DNA from: Dactylosporangium sp. AC04546 | Lineage (GTDB): Bacteria > Actinomycetota > Actinomycetes > Mycobacteriales > Micromonosporaceae | Direction of reading: 5' to 3' | NCBI RefSeq assembly: GCF_022095675.1 | Contig: NZ_JAHYSG010000136.1 | Location: 1-30,383 of the forward strand | Length of the DNA stretch: 30,383 nt | Part shown: one piece after another, positions 6,534 to 13,972 of the stretch | How the letters are laid out: each line of letters opens with the position of its first letter | Numbering within the stretch: the stretch's first letter is position 1 | Position numbers and translations under genes: made by a program | Notes under the pieces: model-generated | Database searches by the model: none | Told to the model about the DNA's origin: nothing | Seen by the model: only the letters and a program-made list of their open reading frames with translations

Positions 6534-8009
6534 ATGGATGCAAGTACGGGGGCCGAGCTGGCCGGCATGGCGGATGCCGTGCTCCAGCCGGGATTCATGG
6601 GCAAGGAGCCACCACCGTGGCTGCGTCGCCGCCTCGCCGAAGGGCTGGGCGGCGTTGCTCTCTTCGCCCGCAACGTCGTGGACCGCGACCAGGTCGCCGA
6701 GCTGACCGCGGCGCTGCGGGCGGAGAAGCCCGACGTCATCGTCGCGATCGACGAGGAGGCCGGCGACGTCACCCGCGTCGATGCCCACATCGGCAGCCCG
6801 TGGCCCGGCAACCTGGCCCTCGGCGCGATCGACGACCCGGCCCTGACCCGCGAGGTCGCCGGCCATATCGGCCGTGACCTGGCATCGGTCGGCATCACGT
6901 TCGACTACGCGCCGGACGCCGACGTCAACTCCGACCCCAACAACCCGGTCATCGGCTCGCGGGCGTTCGGCGCCGAGCCGGAGCGGGTCGCCCGGCACAC
7001 CGCGGCCTGGATCACCGGCCTCCAGGAGGCCGGCGTGGCCGCCTGCGCCAAGCACTTCCCGGGCCACGGCAACACCAGCGTCGACTCACACCTGGACGTG
7101 CCGATCATCAAGGCCAGCCGGGCCGACCTGGAGGCCACCGAGCTGGTGCCGTTCCGCGCCGCGATCGAGGCCGGCGTGCTGGCGGTGATGAGCGCCCACC
7201 TGCGCGTGCCGGCGATCGACGCCGACCTGCCGGCCACCCTGAGCCGGCGCATCATGACCGACCTGCTGCGCGGTGAGCTCGGCTTCGACGGGCTGATCGT
7301 CACCGACGGCATCGAGATGCGCGCGATCTCCGACCGCTTCGGCATCGCCCGGGCGACGGTCATGGCTCTGGCCGCGGGTGCCGACGCGATCTGCGTCGGC
7401 GGCGACCACGCCGACGAGGAGACGGCGACGATGCTGCGCGACGCGATCGTCGCCGCCGTCCGCGCGGGCGAGCTGCCCGAGGAGCGCCTGGCCGACGCGG
7501 CCGCCCGGGTCGCCCGCCTGGCCGCCTGGTCCGCCGCCGTGCCGAAGGTCGCGCCCGACCCGCGCGCCGCCGAGCTGGGCCTGTCCGCGGCCCGCCGCGC
7601 GCTGCGCATCACGGCCCCGGACGCGGCGTTCCCGATCGCCGCGAACCCGTACGTGATCGAGTTCCAGCCCCAGCTCAACTTCGCCATCGCGCCGGAGACG
7701 CCGTGGGGCCTCATCGCCCCGCTGGCCGAGCTGCTGCCGGGGACCGCGGGCGTGCGGCTGTCGTCGGAGGAGGGCCTGCCGTCGGCCCTGGAGGCCTCGC
7801 TCGGCCGGCCCCTGGTGCTTGTCGTCCGGGATCCGCATCGGTACCCCTGGATGGCCGACGCGCTGCGCGCCTGCCTCGCGGTGCGCCCCGAGGCGGTGGT
7901 CGTGGAGATGGGCGTGCCGGCCGACCCGCGCGGCGAGCGCCACATCGCCACGTTCGGCGCCACGGCCGCGTCCGGCCGCGCGGTCGCGGAGCTGCTGGCC
8001 GGCCGCTGA
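6534..8009 (+). CDS. glycoside hydrolase family 3 beta-N-acetylhexosaminidase (NagZ-like)
   Basis: The 491-aa GH3 enzyme probably releases terminal GlcNAc from muropeptides or chito-oligosaccharides. Its N-terminal TIM barrel carries the NagZ hallmark KHFPGHG (173-179) followed by DSH (184-186), whose His186 is the unusual acid/base of bacterial GlcNAc-specific GH3 enzymes. The nucleophile is Asp258 in VTDGIEM. There is no signal peptide, so it acts in the cytoplasm, fitting cell-wall recycling. Residues from about 345 form an additional C-terminal domain that classical E. coli NagZ lacks but that occurs in actinobacterial relatives, including the phosphorylase Nag3. Hydrolase versus phosphorylase activity cannot be decided by eye. 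ATG 6534 has GAAGGG about 10 nt upstream. Confidence 0.88.
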   Translation: MDASTGAELAGMADAVLQPGFMGKEPPPWLRRRLAEGLGGVALFARNVVDRDQVAELTAALRAEKPDVIVAIDEEAGDVTRVDAHIGSPWPGNLALGAIDDPALTREVAGHIGRDLASVGITFDYAPDADVNSDPNNPVIGSRAFGAEPERVARHTAAWITGLQEAGVAACAKHFPGHGNTSVDSHLDVPIIKASRADLEATELVPFRAAIEAGVLAVMSAHLRVPAIDADLPATLSRRIMTDLLRGELGFDGLIVTDGIEMRAISDRFGIARATVMALAAGADAICVGGDHADEETATMLRDAIVAAVRAGELPEERLADAAARVARLAAWSAAVPKVAPDPRAAELGLSAARRALRITAPDAAFPIAANPYVIEFQPQLNFAIAPETPWGLIAPLAELLPGTAGVRLSSEEGLPSALEASLGRPLVLVVRDPHRYPWMADALRACLAVRPEAVVVEMGVPADPRGERHIATFGATAASGRAVAELLAGR

Positions 8010-8013
8010 CCGC

Positions 8014-8088
8014 CGCGATCTTGGAGTTGTGGTCCCCGACTTGTCACGCTTTTTCCGACATATTCGGGACCACGAGTCCAAGATCGCG
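8014..8088. repeat. 75-bp palindromic repeat element, copy A
   Basis: Arms of 23 bp (8014-8036 and 8066-8088) start with CGCGATCTTGGAG and end with GGTCCC, and pair with two mismatches around a 29-nt loop. Copy B at 16521-16595 has the same arms and a related loop (shared TTCCG.ACAT..TTC). It begins 4 nt after the TGA of the GH3 gene, so it could also act as a transcription terminator. There is no U-tract. Confidence 0.9.
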
Positions 8089-8139
8089 GAGGAGGGGGCC
8101 CGCTCAGCGTGGGCTCAGGCGGGGTTTCCGTCGGGCGTC

Positions 8140-8145
8140 TAGCAT
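8140..8145 (+). promoter_or_regulatory. -10 hexamer TAGCAT of a leaderless promoter
   Basis: TAGCAT ends 6 nt before ATG 8152. There is no Shine-Dalgarno. The lipoprotein/exporter operon therefore seems to have its own promoter just after the palindromic element. Confidence 0.55.
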
Positions 8146-8151
8146 GCCGGT

Positions 8152-8877
8152 ATGCCCCGCTCCCAGACCCGCCCCGGTGCCGCCCTGATCGCCGCCCTCG
8201 CGGTGCTGGTCGTCGCCCTCGCCGGATGCTCCAGCAAGAAGGACGACAAGGAAGGCCAGGCCGACCCCAACCTGCCGGCCGCCGCCGGGCTGCTCAAGGA
8301 GTCGTCGACGGCGATGGCCGGCATCAAGTCGGCCAAGTTCCTGATCACCGCCGACGGCACGATCGCCGGCGTCGCCCTGAAGCGCGCCGAGGGCGTGCTG
8401 ACCAAGGAGGGCAGCGCCGAGGGCACGGCCCAGGTCGAGCAGATGGGCACCAACGTCGAGCTCGCCTTCACCATCGTCGGGCAGACGATGTGGCTCAAGG
8501 GGCCGACCGGCACCTACCAGCAGCTGCCGCTTGCGCTCGCCGCGACCGTGTACGACCCGTCGGCGATCCTCAACCCCGACAAGGGCATCGCCAAGGTCGT
8601 CGCCACCGCGACCGACGGCAAGTCCGAGGCGACCGAGACGGTCGAGGGGCAGGAGGCCTACCGGGTCTCGGCGAAGTTCCCGGCCGAGTTCCTGTCCAAC
8701 ATCGTGCCCGGCGTGACCGGCAGCATCCCCGGCAAGCTGTGGATCGCCAAGGACGGCAAGCGGGTGCTCAAGGCCACGTTCGAGCTGCCGGCGGTCGGCG
8801 ACGCGAAGGGCGGCACGGTCACCGTGACGTTCAAGGAGTTCGACGCGACCGTGAACGTCAGTGCTCCACAGCAGTGA
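8152..8877 (+). CDS. lprG: LppX/LprAFG-family lipoprotein
   Basis: The 241-aa secreted lipoprotein has a signal peptide ending in lipobox LAGC, with lipidated Cys26. The rest is an LppX_LprAFG-type domain: an alpha/beta half-barrel with a hydrophobic cavity that in mycobacterial LprG holds triacylated lipids. Visible family features include [17 protein letters not shown] at the start of the domain and the late [19 protein letters not shown]. Its stop lies inside the next gene, an MFS exporter, which reproduces the lprG-P55 operon of mycobacteria. The likely role is lipid or lipoglycan export to the envelope surface. The symbol rests on domain plus neighbour, and the ligand in a non-mycolate organism is unknown. 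Confidence 0.85.
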   Translation: MPRSQTRPGAALIAALAVLVVALAGCSSKKDDKEGQADPNLPAAAGLLKESSTAMAGIKSAKFLITADGTIAGVALKRAEGVLTKEGSAEGTAQVEQMGTNVELAFTIVGQTMWLKGPTGTYQQLPLALAATVYDPSAILNPDKGIAKVVATATDGKSEATETVEGQEAYRVSAKFPAEFLSNIVPGVTGSIPGKLWIAKDGKRVLKATFELPAVGDAKGGTVTVTFKEFDATVNVSAPQQ

Positions 8878-10384
8878 CACGGCCGCGCCGGAGGCGAAGA
8901 GCCTGACCAAGCGCCGCCTGGCCATCGGGGTCGGCGGCGCGACGGTGCTGCTCGCGGCGCTCGACGCGTACGTCGTCGTGGGCGTGCTCACCGACATCCT
9001 CGACTCGCTGCACATCGCGGCCAACCGGCTCGAGCGGGTCACGCCGGTCGTCACCGGGTTCCTGCTCGGGTACATCGCCGGCATGCCGCTGCTCGGCTCG
9101 CTGTCCGACCGCTTCGGGCGGCGGCCGGTGCTGGTCGGCTGCCTGGTCGGCTTCGCCGCCGGGTCGGTGCTGACGGCGGCGTCGGGCGACTCGGTCTGGC
9201 TGCTGACCGCCGGCCGGACCGTGCAGGGGCTGGCCGGCGGCGCGCTGCTGCCGGTGACCCTCGCGCTGGCCGGCGACCTGTGGGCCGAGCAGCGCCGGGC
9301 GACCGTGCTGGGCGCGGTCGGCGCGGCGCAGGAGCTCGGCAGCGTGCTCGGGCCGCTGTACGGCGTCGGGGTCGCGGCGCTGCTCGGCGGCTGGCGGGGC
9401 ATCTTCTGGCTGAACCTGCCGCTGGTCGCTGTCGCGATCGTGCTCGTGTGGGTGGCACTGCCGAAGCAGGCCTCAGCGGTACCACAGCGGAAAACGGATC
9501 TCGTCGGAGGAACGCTGCTCGCGCTGGCCCTCGGGGCGGCCGTCGTCGGGCTCTACAACCCGGATCCGGAGCGGTCGGTGCTGCCGCCGTGGGGGCCCTG
9601 GGCGCTGCTCGGCGCGGTGGCCGGGGTGGTGCTGTTCGTGCTGTGGGAGCTGCGCGCCGAGCATCGGCTGATCGACCTGGCCGGCGTCGCGAAGCGGCCG
9701 TTCCTGGGCGCGCTCGCCGCGAGTTTCTGCGCGGGTGCCGCGCTGATGGTGACGCTCGTCGATGTGGAGCTCGTCGCCCAGACGCTGCTGGGCAAGCAGG
9801 GGGTCGACGCGACGCTGGTGCTGACCCGCTTCCTGATCGCGCTGCCGGTCGGCGCGGTGCTCGGCGGCTGGCTGGCCGGGCGGATCGGCGAGCGGTGGGT
9901 GACGCTCGCGGGCATGCTGGTCGCGGCCGCCGGCTACTTCCTGATCGCGGGCGCGCTGCAGTCCTCGATGCTCCAGTGGTACCTGATGATCGCCGGCTTC
10001 GGCCTCGGGCTGGTGATCGCCCCGCTGTCCGGCGTCGTGCTCCGCGCGACCCCGCCCGGCGAGCACGGCGTGGCATCGTCGTCGGTCGTCGTCGCCCGCA
10101 TGATGGGCATGCTCGTCGGGGTCGCCGCGCTGACCGCGTGGGGCCTGCACCGCTTCCACGAGCTGACCGCCGGCCTGCAGTTCCCGCTGGTGTTCGGGCA
10201 GCCGGCCGACGAGCAGCGCCGCCTGATGGACGCCTACAAGGCCGCCCTGCAGGATGCGCTGCGCACGGAGTACCGCGAGATCTTCCTCGTCACCGCGGTG
10301 CTCTGCCTGCTGGGGGCGGCGGCCGCCCTCCTGCTGACGTTCAGAGGTGACCGCAGTCCCGCGCCAGCGAGCAGATCGCGATGA
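8861..10384 (+). CDS. MFS exporter, P55/EmrB-QacA type
   Basis: The 507-aa major facilitator protein is of the drug:H+ antiporter-2 type, expected to have 14 helices. A membrane acidic residue lies at Asp35 (ALDAYVVV). Motif A is [12 protein letters not shown] (79-90), followed by a [22 protein letters not shown] segment. The GTG at 8861 lies within the last 17 nt of the lipoprotein gene, so translation is coupled. Pairing with LprG strongly suggests a P55-like lipid exporter rather than a simple drug pump. A hydrophilic loop before the last helix ([12 protein letters not shown]...LRTEYREIF) is typical of P55-like proteins. The 3' end overlaps the convergent DUF6401 gene by 44 nt. Confidence 0.88.
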   Translation: MLHSSDTAAPEAKSLTKRRLAIGVGGATVLLAALDAYVVVGVLTDILDSLHIAANRLERVTPVVTGFLLGYIAGMPLLGSLSDRFGRRPVLVGCLVGFAAGSVLTAASGDSVWLLTAGRTVQGLAGGALLPVTLALAGDLWAEQRRATVLGAVGAAQELGSVLGPLYGVGVAALLGGWRGIFWLNLPLVAVAIVLVWVALPKQASAVPQRKTDLVGGTLLALALGAAVVGLYNPDPERSVLPPWGPWALLGAVAGVVLFVLWELRAEHRLIDLAGVAKRPFLGALAASFCAGAALMVTLVDVELVAQTLLGKQGVDATLVLTRFLIALPVGAVLGGWLAGRIGERWVTLAGMLVAAAGYFLIAGALQSSMLQWYLMIAGFGLGLVIAPLSGVVLRATPPGEHGVASSSVVVARMMGMLVGVAALTAWGLHRFHELTAGLQFPLVFGQPADEQRRLMDAYKAALQDALRTEYREIFLVTAVLCLLGAAAALLLTFRGDRSPAPASRSR

Positions 10385-10688
10385 GGCGCAGCGTCGGCCA
10401 CTCCGCCTTCGACCAGTCGAGCTCGCCGGTCGGCGGCAGCTGCCACTCGGCCTCGATCAGCGCGTCGCGCACGCCGGTCGCGTAGCCGGCCAGCGGGATC
10501 ACGCCCGGGCCGCGCTCCGGGTCGCCGAGCGCGTCGCGAATGGCGGCCGCGTGCTGGTCGACGGCGGCCCGCAGCCCGGCCGACCCGGCGGCGGCCGCGA
10601 GGCCCGCCTCGCCCAGCCAGGTCATGAGGCCGTTGAGGGTGGCCCGCGCGGCGGACTGGCGGGTGGCTTCGGCGAGGTCCTTGAACAT
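10341..10688 (-). CDS. DUF6401-family protein (paralogue 1)
   Basis: The 115-aa protein belongs to a small actinobacterial family I recognise as DUF6401, labelled loosely with natural-product biosynthesis but of no proven function. Conserved points are [25 protein letters not shown] and [15 protein letters not shown] near the C-terminus, predicted all-helical. A clear paralogue lies at 13025-13360. ATG 10688 is preferred over the GTG at 10742, which would sit inside the stem of the terminator following the PspC gene and add a low-complexity Gly/Pro leader. The 3' end overlaps the convergent exporter gene by 44 nt. Confidence 0.78.
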   Translation of the reverse strand: MFKDLAEATRQSAARATLNGLMTWLGEAGLAAAAGSAGLRAAVDQHAAAIRDALGDPERGPGVIPLAGYATGVRDALIEAEWQLPPTGELDWSKAEWPTLRLIAICSLARDCGHL

Positions 10689-10722
10689 GCCAGGGACTTC
10701 GACCGGGCCACCCGCCGGGTTA

Positions 10723-10757
10723 CCCCGGTGACCGGGCCGCACCCCGGATCACCGGGG
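10723..10757 (-). terminator. stem-loop after the PspC-domain gene
   Basis: Perfect 9-bp arms CCCCGGTGA (10723-10731) and TCACCGGGG (10749-10757) enclose a 17-nt loop, 8 nt past the PspC stop codon on the minus strand. There is no U-tract, which is common in high-GC actinobacteria. Confidence 0.5.
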
Positions 10758-10764
10758 AAGCAAC

Positions 10765-10965
10765 TCAGCGGTAGCTGTGCGCCTTGTTCTCGTCCGGCAT
10801 GAGCACCCACAGCACGATGTAGATCACGAACTGCGGGCCCGGGAGCAGGCACGAGATCGCGAAGATCAGCCGCATGGTGTTCGGCGAAATGCCGAAGCGG
10901 CGGGCGAGACCCGAACAGACGCCGGCGATCCAACGGTTACCACTGGGCCTGACGAGACTGGACAT
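10765..10965 (-). CDS. PspC-domain small membrane protein
   Basis: The 66-aa protein consists of a single PspC domain. LVRPSGNRWIAGVCSGLARRFGIS is the amphipathic N-terminal part and FAISCLLPGPQFVIYIVLWVLMP the membrane helix. PspC domains occur in membrane-stress sensors and as stand-alone short proteins in actinobacteria, where their role is unclear. ATG 10965 is chosen over the upstream in-frame start at 10995 because AAGGAG lies 7 nt before it. No pspA or sensor kinase gene is adjacent. Confidence 0.88.
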   Translation of the reverse strand: MSSLVRPSGNRWIAGVCSGLARRFGISPNTMRLIFAISCLLPGPQFVIYIVLWVLMPDENKAHSYR

Positions 10966-11202
10966 CACGAGCTCCTTCATCGACGTGTACCTCAACGGTA
11001 GGAATGCCCGGCCACCCCGCCCTCCAACCTTTGACGGAACTTTGCGAGGCCGCCCATTAGGGATTCGTCCGCACGGGGCAGGTGCCGCACGGGGGTATCG
11101 GGTCGGTTGCGGAGCGTTGCGTCCCGGTTGAGCCCCTCACGGCCGGTGTGATCCACCCGATGTCAGGTGCGTCCACGACCCTGACGGAAGGCTCTTCTCA
11201 TC

Positions 11203-11709
11203 GTGACCCGGTTCGCCCGCCGCGCCACCATCGCCGCCGCCCTGCTCGTCGCCCCCCTCGGCCTCGCGCTGTCCACCGCGAGCGGCGCCTCCGCGGCCAC
11301 CGCGCCGCCCACCGCGGCGGCTGCCGCGAAGCTCGAGACGCAGGTCGTCACGCTCACCAACAACTACCGCACCGCTCACGGCTGCAAGGCCCTGCGGATC
11401 GACACCCGGCTGGTCGCCGCCGCGCGGGCGCACAGCACCGACATGGTGAGCAAGAGCTTCTTCTCGCACACCGGCTCCGACGGCAGCACGTTCGTGCAGC
11501 GCGAGGTGCGCGCCGGCTACACCAAGGGCGCCTCGGCCGAGAACATCGCCTGGGGCTACCGCACCCCGCAGGACGTCGTCAACGCCTGGATCAACAGCCC
11601 CGGACACCGGGCGAACATCCTGAACTGCTCCAGCGTGGCAGTCGGCGTCGGCGTGGCCTACAAGACCAACGGCACCCCGTACTGGACGCAGGACTTCGGC
11701 CGCGTCTGA
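11203..11709 (+). CDS. secreted CAP/SCP-domain protein
   Basis: The 168-aa protein has a Sec signal peptide (1-31, cleavage after ASA) and one CAP (cysteine-rich secretory/antigen 5/PR-1) domain. The cavity residues of the family are visible: His77 (RAHS), Glu113 (SAEN) and His135 (SPGHRANIL), with FFSHT at 86-90. Cys61 and Cys142 could form a disulfide. Bacterial CAP proteins are extracellular and may bind lipids or act on the wall, and no enzymatic role is established. GTG 11203 has GGAAGG about 11 nt upstream. The upstream gap of about 237 nt contains TTGACG (11031-11036) but no convincing -10. Confidence 0.87.
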   Translation: MTRFARRATIAAALLVAPLGLALSTASGASAATAPPTAAAAAKLETQVVTLTNNYRTAHGCKALRIDTRLVAAARAHSTDMVSKSFFSHTGSDGSTFVQREVRAGYTKGASAENIAWGYRTPQDVVNAWINSPGHRANILNCSSVAVGVGVAYKTNGTPYWTQDFGRV

Positions 11710-11724
11710 GCGCATTCTTCGTGA

Positions 11725-11757
11725 ATCTGGCGAGCGTCGTCCCGGCGCTCGCCAGAT
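11725..11757 (+). terminator. stem-loop terminator after the CAP gene
   Basis: ATCTGGCGAGCG (11725-11736) and its exact reverse complement (11746-11757) form a 12-bp stem with a 9-nt loop, 15 nt after the stop. There is no U-tract. Confidence 0.7.
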
Positions 11758-11760
11758 GAC

Positions 11761-11793
11761 ATTCAGGCCAGGTTCACGCCGCGACCCTAGCGT
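11761..11793 (+). promoter_or_regulatory. PHO-box-like direct repeat and -10 of the phytase-like gene
   Basis: ATTCAGG (11761-11767) and GTTCACG (11772-11778) are 7-mers separated by 4 nt. That is the 11-nt periodicity and approximate sequence of PhoP-binding direct repeats (GTTCACC consensus) in streptomycetes. A TAGCGT hexamer (11788-11793) follows, 8 nt before ATG 11802, so the transcript may be leaderless or nearly so. The downstream gene encodes a phytase-like secreted protein, which fits phosphate-starvation control. Confidence 0.45.
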
Positions 11794-11801
11794 CGCGGAC
11801 C

Positions 11802-12989
11802 ATGGAAAATCTTCGACGGATCGGTATCGGCGTCGGCCTCGGCGTCCTGACGCTCGCCATCGCCGCGCCGAGCGCCTCGGCCCACGGCACCTTCGGTCAG
11901 GCCACGCTGACCGGCTGGGCCGCGCTGCCGGCCCGCACGTTCGTGTCCGCGAGCGACCCGTCCGGGTCGCTGCTCGGCGGCACCCCGTCCAACGGTGTGA
12001 CCCCGCCGTTCGACGACCAGCCGATCCAGGGCTTCAGCGGCATCGTCCGCAACGGCGACGGCACGTTCGAGGTGCTGTCGGACAACGGCTACGGCAACAA
12101 GGCCAACAGCGCCGACTTCGTGCTGCGCATCCACCGCGTCGCTCCCGACTACGGCAAGAAGACCGTCGACGTGCTCGGCGGCATCAACCTGACCGACCCG
12201 AACAGCTTCGTGCCGTTCCCGCTGACCCGCGCGGACCGGGTGCTCACCGGCTCGGACTTCGACGTCGAGTCGATCCAGCGGGCCAAGGACGGCTCGTACT
12301 GGATCGGTGACGAGTTCGGCCCCTGGCTGCTGCACTTCGACCGGGCCGGCCGCCTGCTCCAGGCGCCGATCCCGCTGCCGGACGTCCGCGCGCCGGAGAA
12401 CCCGGCCGGCAACCCGAACCTCAACAGCAGCAAGGGCTTCGAGGGCCTGGCCCAGTCGCCCGACGGCCGGAAGCTGTACGCCCTGCTGGAGGGCGTCGTG
12501 GCCGGCGACCCGGCCGGCGCGCTGCGCTTCAACGAGTTCGACACGGTGCAGCAGCAGTACACCGGCAAGCGCTACGTCTACCAGCTCGAGGACCCGAGCT
12601 ACGCCATCGGCGACGCGATCGCCGTCGACGAGGACCGGTTCCTGGTCATCGAGCGGGACAACGGCCAGGGCGCCACGGCCGTGTTCAAGCGGATCTACCT
12701 CGCCGACAAGCGCGACCGCAACCGCGACGGCAAGATGGACAAGACGCTGGTCGCCGACCTGATGAACCTGGCCGACCCGCGCCACCTGGGCGGCACCTCG
12801 AACGTCTTCACGTTCCCGTTCACGACCATCGAGGACGTCGTGATCCTCGACGACCGCACGCTGGGCGTGGTGAACGACAACAACTTCCCGTTCTCCAGCG
12901 GCCGCACCCCGGGCCAGCCGGACAACAACGAGTTCATCACCATCCGCCTGACCGACTCGCTGCACGCCGACAAGCGCTTCCTGCACTAG
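11802..12989 (+). CDS. secreted phytase-like esterase (esterase-like activity of phytase family)
   Basis: The 395-aa protein has a signal peptide (1-27, cleavage after ASA) and a single phytase-like beta-propeller domain. Motifs seen include GFSGIVRNGDGTFEVLSDNGYG (about 77-98), DVESIQRAKDGSYWIGDEFGPWLL (154-177), KGFEGLAQSPDG and IEDVVILDDRTLGVVNDNNFP. The repeated DE/EG acidic motifs are the metal-binding edges typical of this family. It probably hydrolyses phosphate esters outside the cell, though some relatives are only annotated by domain. It stands alone between two stem-loops, with a PHO-box-like site just upstream. Confidence 0.85.
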   Translation: MENLRRIGIGVGLGVLTLAIAAPSASAHGTFGQATLTGWAALPARTFVSASDPSGSLLGGTPSNGVTPPFDDQPIQGFSGIVRNGDGTFEVLSDNGYGNKANSADFVLRIHRVAPDYGKKTVDVLGGINLTDPNSFVPFPLTRADRVLTGSDFDVESIQRAKDGSYWIGDEFGPWLLHFDRAGRLLQAPIPLPDVRAPENPAGNPNLNSSKGFEGLAQSPDGRKLYALLEGVVAGDPAGALRFNEFDTVQQQYTGKRYVYQLEDPSYAIGDAIAVDEDRFLVIERDNGQGATAVFKRIYLADKRDRNRDGKMDKTLVADLMNLADPRHLGGTSNVFTFPFTTIEDVVILDDRTLGVVNDNNFPFSSGRTPGQPDNNEFITIRLTDSLHADKRFLH

Positions 12990-12996
12990 TGCGCCG

Positions 12997-13024
12997 GGCG
13001 CGCCCCTCGTGAGAGGGGCGCGCC
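12997..13024. terminator. bidirectional stem-loop between convergent genes
   Basis: GGCGCGCCCCTC (12997-13008), loop GTGA, and the exact complement (13013-13024) form a 12-bp stem. It lies 7 nt after the phytase-like stop and directly abuts the stop of the convergent DUF6401 gene, so it can serve both. Confidence 0.75.
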
Positions 13025-13360
13025 TCAGCAGTGGGCCAGCATGCAGACGGCCAGCAGGCGGAGCATCGGCCAGGTCGGAGCCGACCAGTCGTCAAGGGTG
13101 TCGCCGGCCTCGCGGGCCGCGTCGCGGATCGCCGCCGCGTAGCCGGCCAGCGCCACCGGGTCGAGCAGCGTCCCGCCGAGCGACTCGCGGATCGACGCCG
13201 CGTGCTGGTCGAGGCGGGCGAGCAGGTCGGGCCGGGCGGCCACGGCCGCGTGGCCGGGGCGGCCGACCGTGGTGGCGAGCTCGGTGAGGCCGGCCCGGGC
13301 GATCCAGGCGCGCCGGCCGGCGGTCAGTTCATCGAAGGGCGCACTCACGCTCGCGACCAT
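13025..13360 (-). CDS. DUF6401-family protein (paralogue 2)
   Basis: The 111-aa protein is a paralogue of the product of 10341-10688. It shares DQHAASIRESLG, LAGYAAAIRDAARE and WPMLRLLAVCMLA with the same spacing. ATG 13360 is chosen because CATGCT on the minus strand ends 6 nt upstream, close to the TANNNT leaderless geometry. GTG 13348 is an alternative. Neither has a Shine-Dalgarno. It is convergent with the phytase-like gene and divergent from the DUF6328 gene. Function is unknown. Confidence 0.76.
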   Translation of the reverse strand: MVASVSAPFDELTAGRRAWIARAGLTELATTVGRPGHAAVAARPDLLARLDQHAASIRESLGGTLLDPVALAGYAAAIRDAAREAGDTLDDWSAPTWPMLRLLAVCMLAHC

Positions 13361-13453
13361 AAGCCGAGCATGCAACGCCGCGCAGCCCCGACAGCCCCCG
13401 AGTCGGCCGATCGTCAGGTTCCACGGGTTGGTTTGTTGGGTATTTGCACCCGC

Positions 13454-13903
13454 ATGGCCGATCGCGACGAGACCCCCGAAGAGCGTTTCGACCGCAACTG
13501 GACCGAGCTGCTGCAGGAACTGCGGGTCGCGCAGACCGGTGTGCAGTTCCTCTTCGCGTTCCTGCTGATCCTGCCGTTCAACCAGCGGTTCGAGACGATC
13601 ACCGACGTCCAGCGTGCAACGTACATCGCCACGCTGCTGCTCACCGTCGCCGCCACGGTGTGCCTCATCGCCCCGGTGAGCCACCACCGCATCCTGTTCC
13701 GGCGGGGGCGCAAGAAGGAGCTGGTCGGCGTCTCCAGCCACCTTGCCGGGGTTGGCCTGGTGTTTCTCTGGCTGTCGATCGTCGGCGCGGTGTTCCTGAT
13801 CGTCGGGGTCGTGGTGGACACGTCGTGGGCCGTCGCCGTCGCGGTCGTTCTCGCCGTCGCATTCATCACCATCTGGTACCTCGTGCCCACGTTCAAGAGG
13901 TAG
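13454..13903 (+). CDS. DUF6328-family four-helix membrane protein
   Basis: The 149-aa protein starts with the family pattern DETPEERFDRNWTELLQELRVAQTGVQFLFAFLL. It has four hydrophobic segments (about 28-42, 56-75, 98-120, 125-145) and a basic cytoplasmic loop, FRRGRKKELV. I recognise it as DUF6328, an actinobacterial membrane family without known function. ATG 13454 matches the family start. No Shine-Dalgarno is present, and TATTTG at 13441-13446 may be a -10 for near-leaderless transcription. The stop TAG at 13901-13903 is immediately followed by the cellulase promoter. Confidence 0.82.
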   Translation: MADRDETPEERFDRNWTELLQELRVAQTGVQFLFAFLLILPFNQRFETITDVQRATYIATLLLTVAATVCLIAPVSHHRILFRRGRKKELVGVSSHLAGVGLVFLWLSIVGAVFLIVGVVVDTSWAVAVAVVLAVAFITIWYLVPTFKR

Positions 13904-13933
13904 TTGACACCGCACTGTGCGCTGCGACACAGT
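13904..13933 (+). promoter_or_regulatory. promoter of the GH9 cellulase gene
   Basis: A consensus -35 TTGACA (13904-13909) is followed after 18 nt by CACAGT (13928-13933), an acceptable -10. The last base of the -10 touches the CebR-type operator, so a bound repressor would cover the transcription start. Confidence 0.6.
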
Positions 13934-13946
13934 GGGAGCGCTCCCA
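13933..13946. promoter_or_regulatory. CebR/CelR operator (perfect 14-bp palindrome)
   Basis: TGGGAGCGCTCCCA is identical to the operator of the LacI-family repressors CebR (Streptomyces) and CelR (Thermobifida), which release DNA on binding cello-oligosaccharides. It lies at the expected transcription start of the cellulase gene. The repressor gene is not in this window. Confidence 0.92.
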
Positions 13947-13972
13947 ATTCCCTTCCGCCACAAGGGGTGTCT

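Noticed and set aside
10234..10446. Short minus-strand frame over the end of the exporter gene
   Set aside because: It overlaps both the exporter and the DUF6401 gene and has no start signal.
11090..11202. Riboswitch in the leader of the CAP-protein gene
   Set aside because: The region is G-rich with small inverted repeats but shows none of the conserved blocks of known riboswitches, unlike the clear c-di-AMP aptamer at 28684.
13904..13972. Longer cellulase start at 13904
   Set aside because: It would place the -35, -10 and CebR operator inside the coding region and put 23 non-signal residues before a clear signal peptide.
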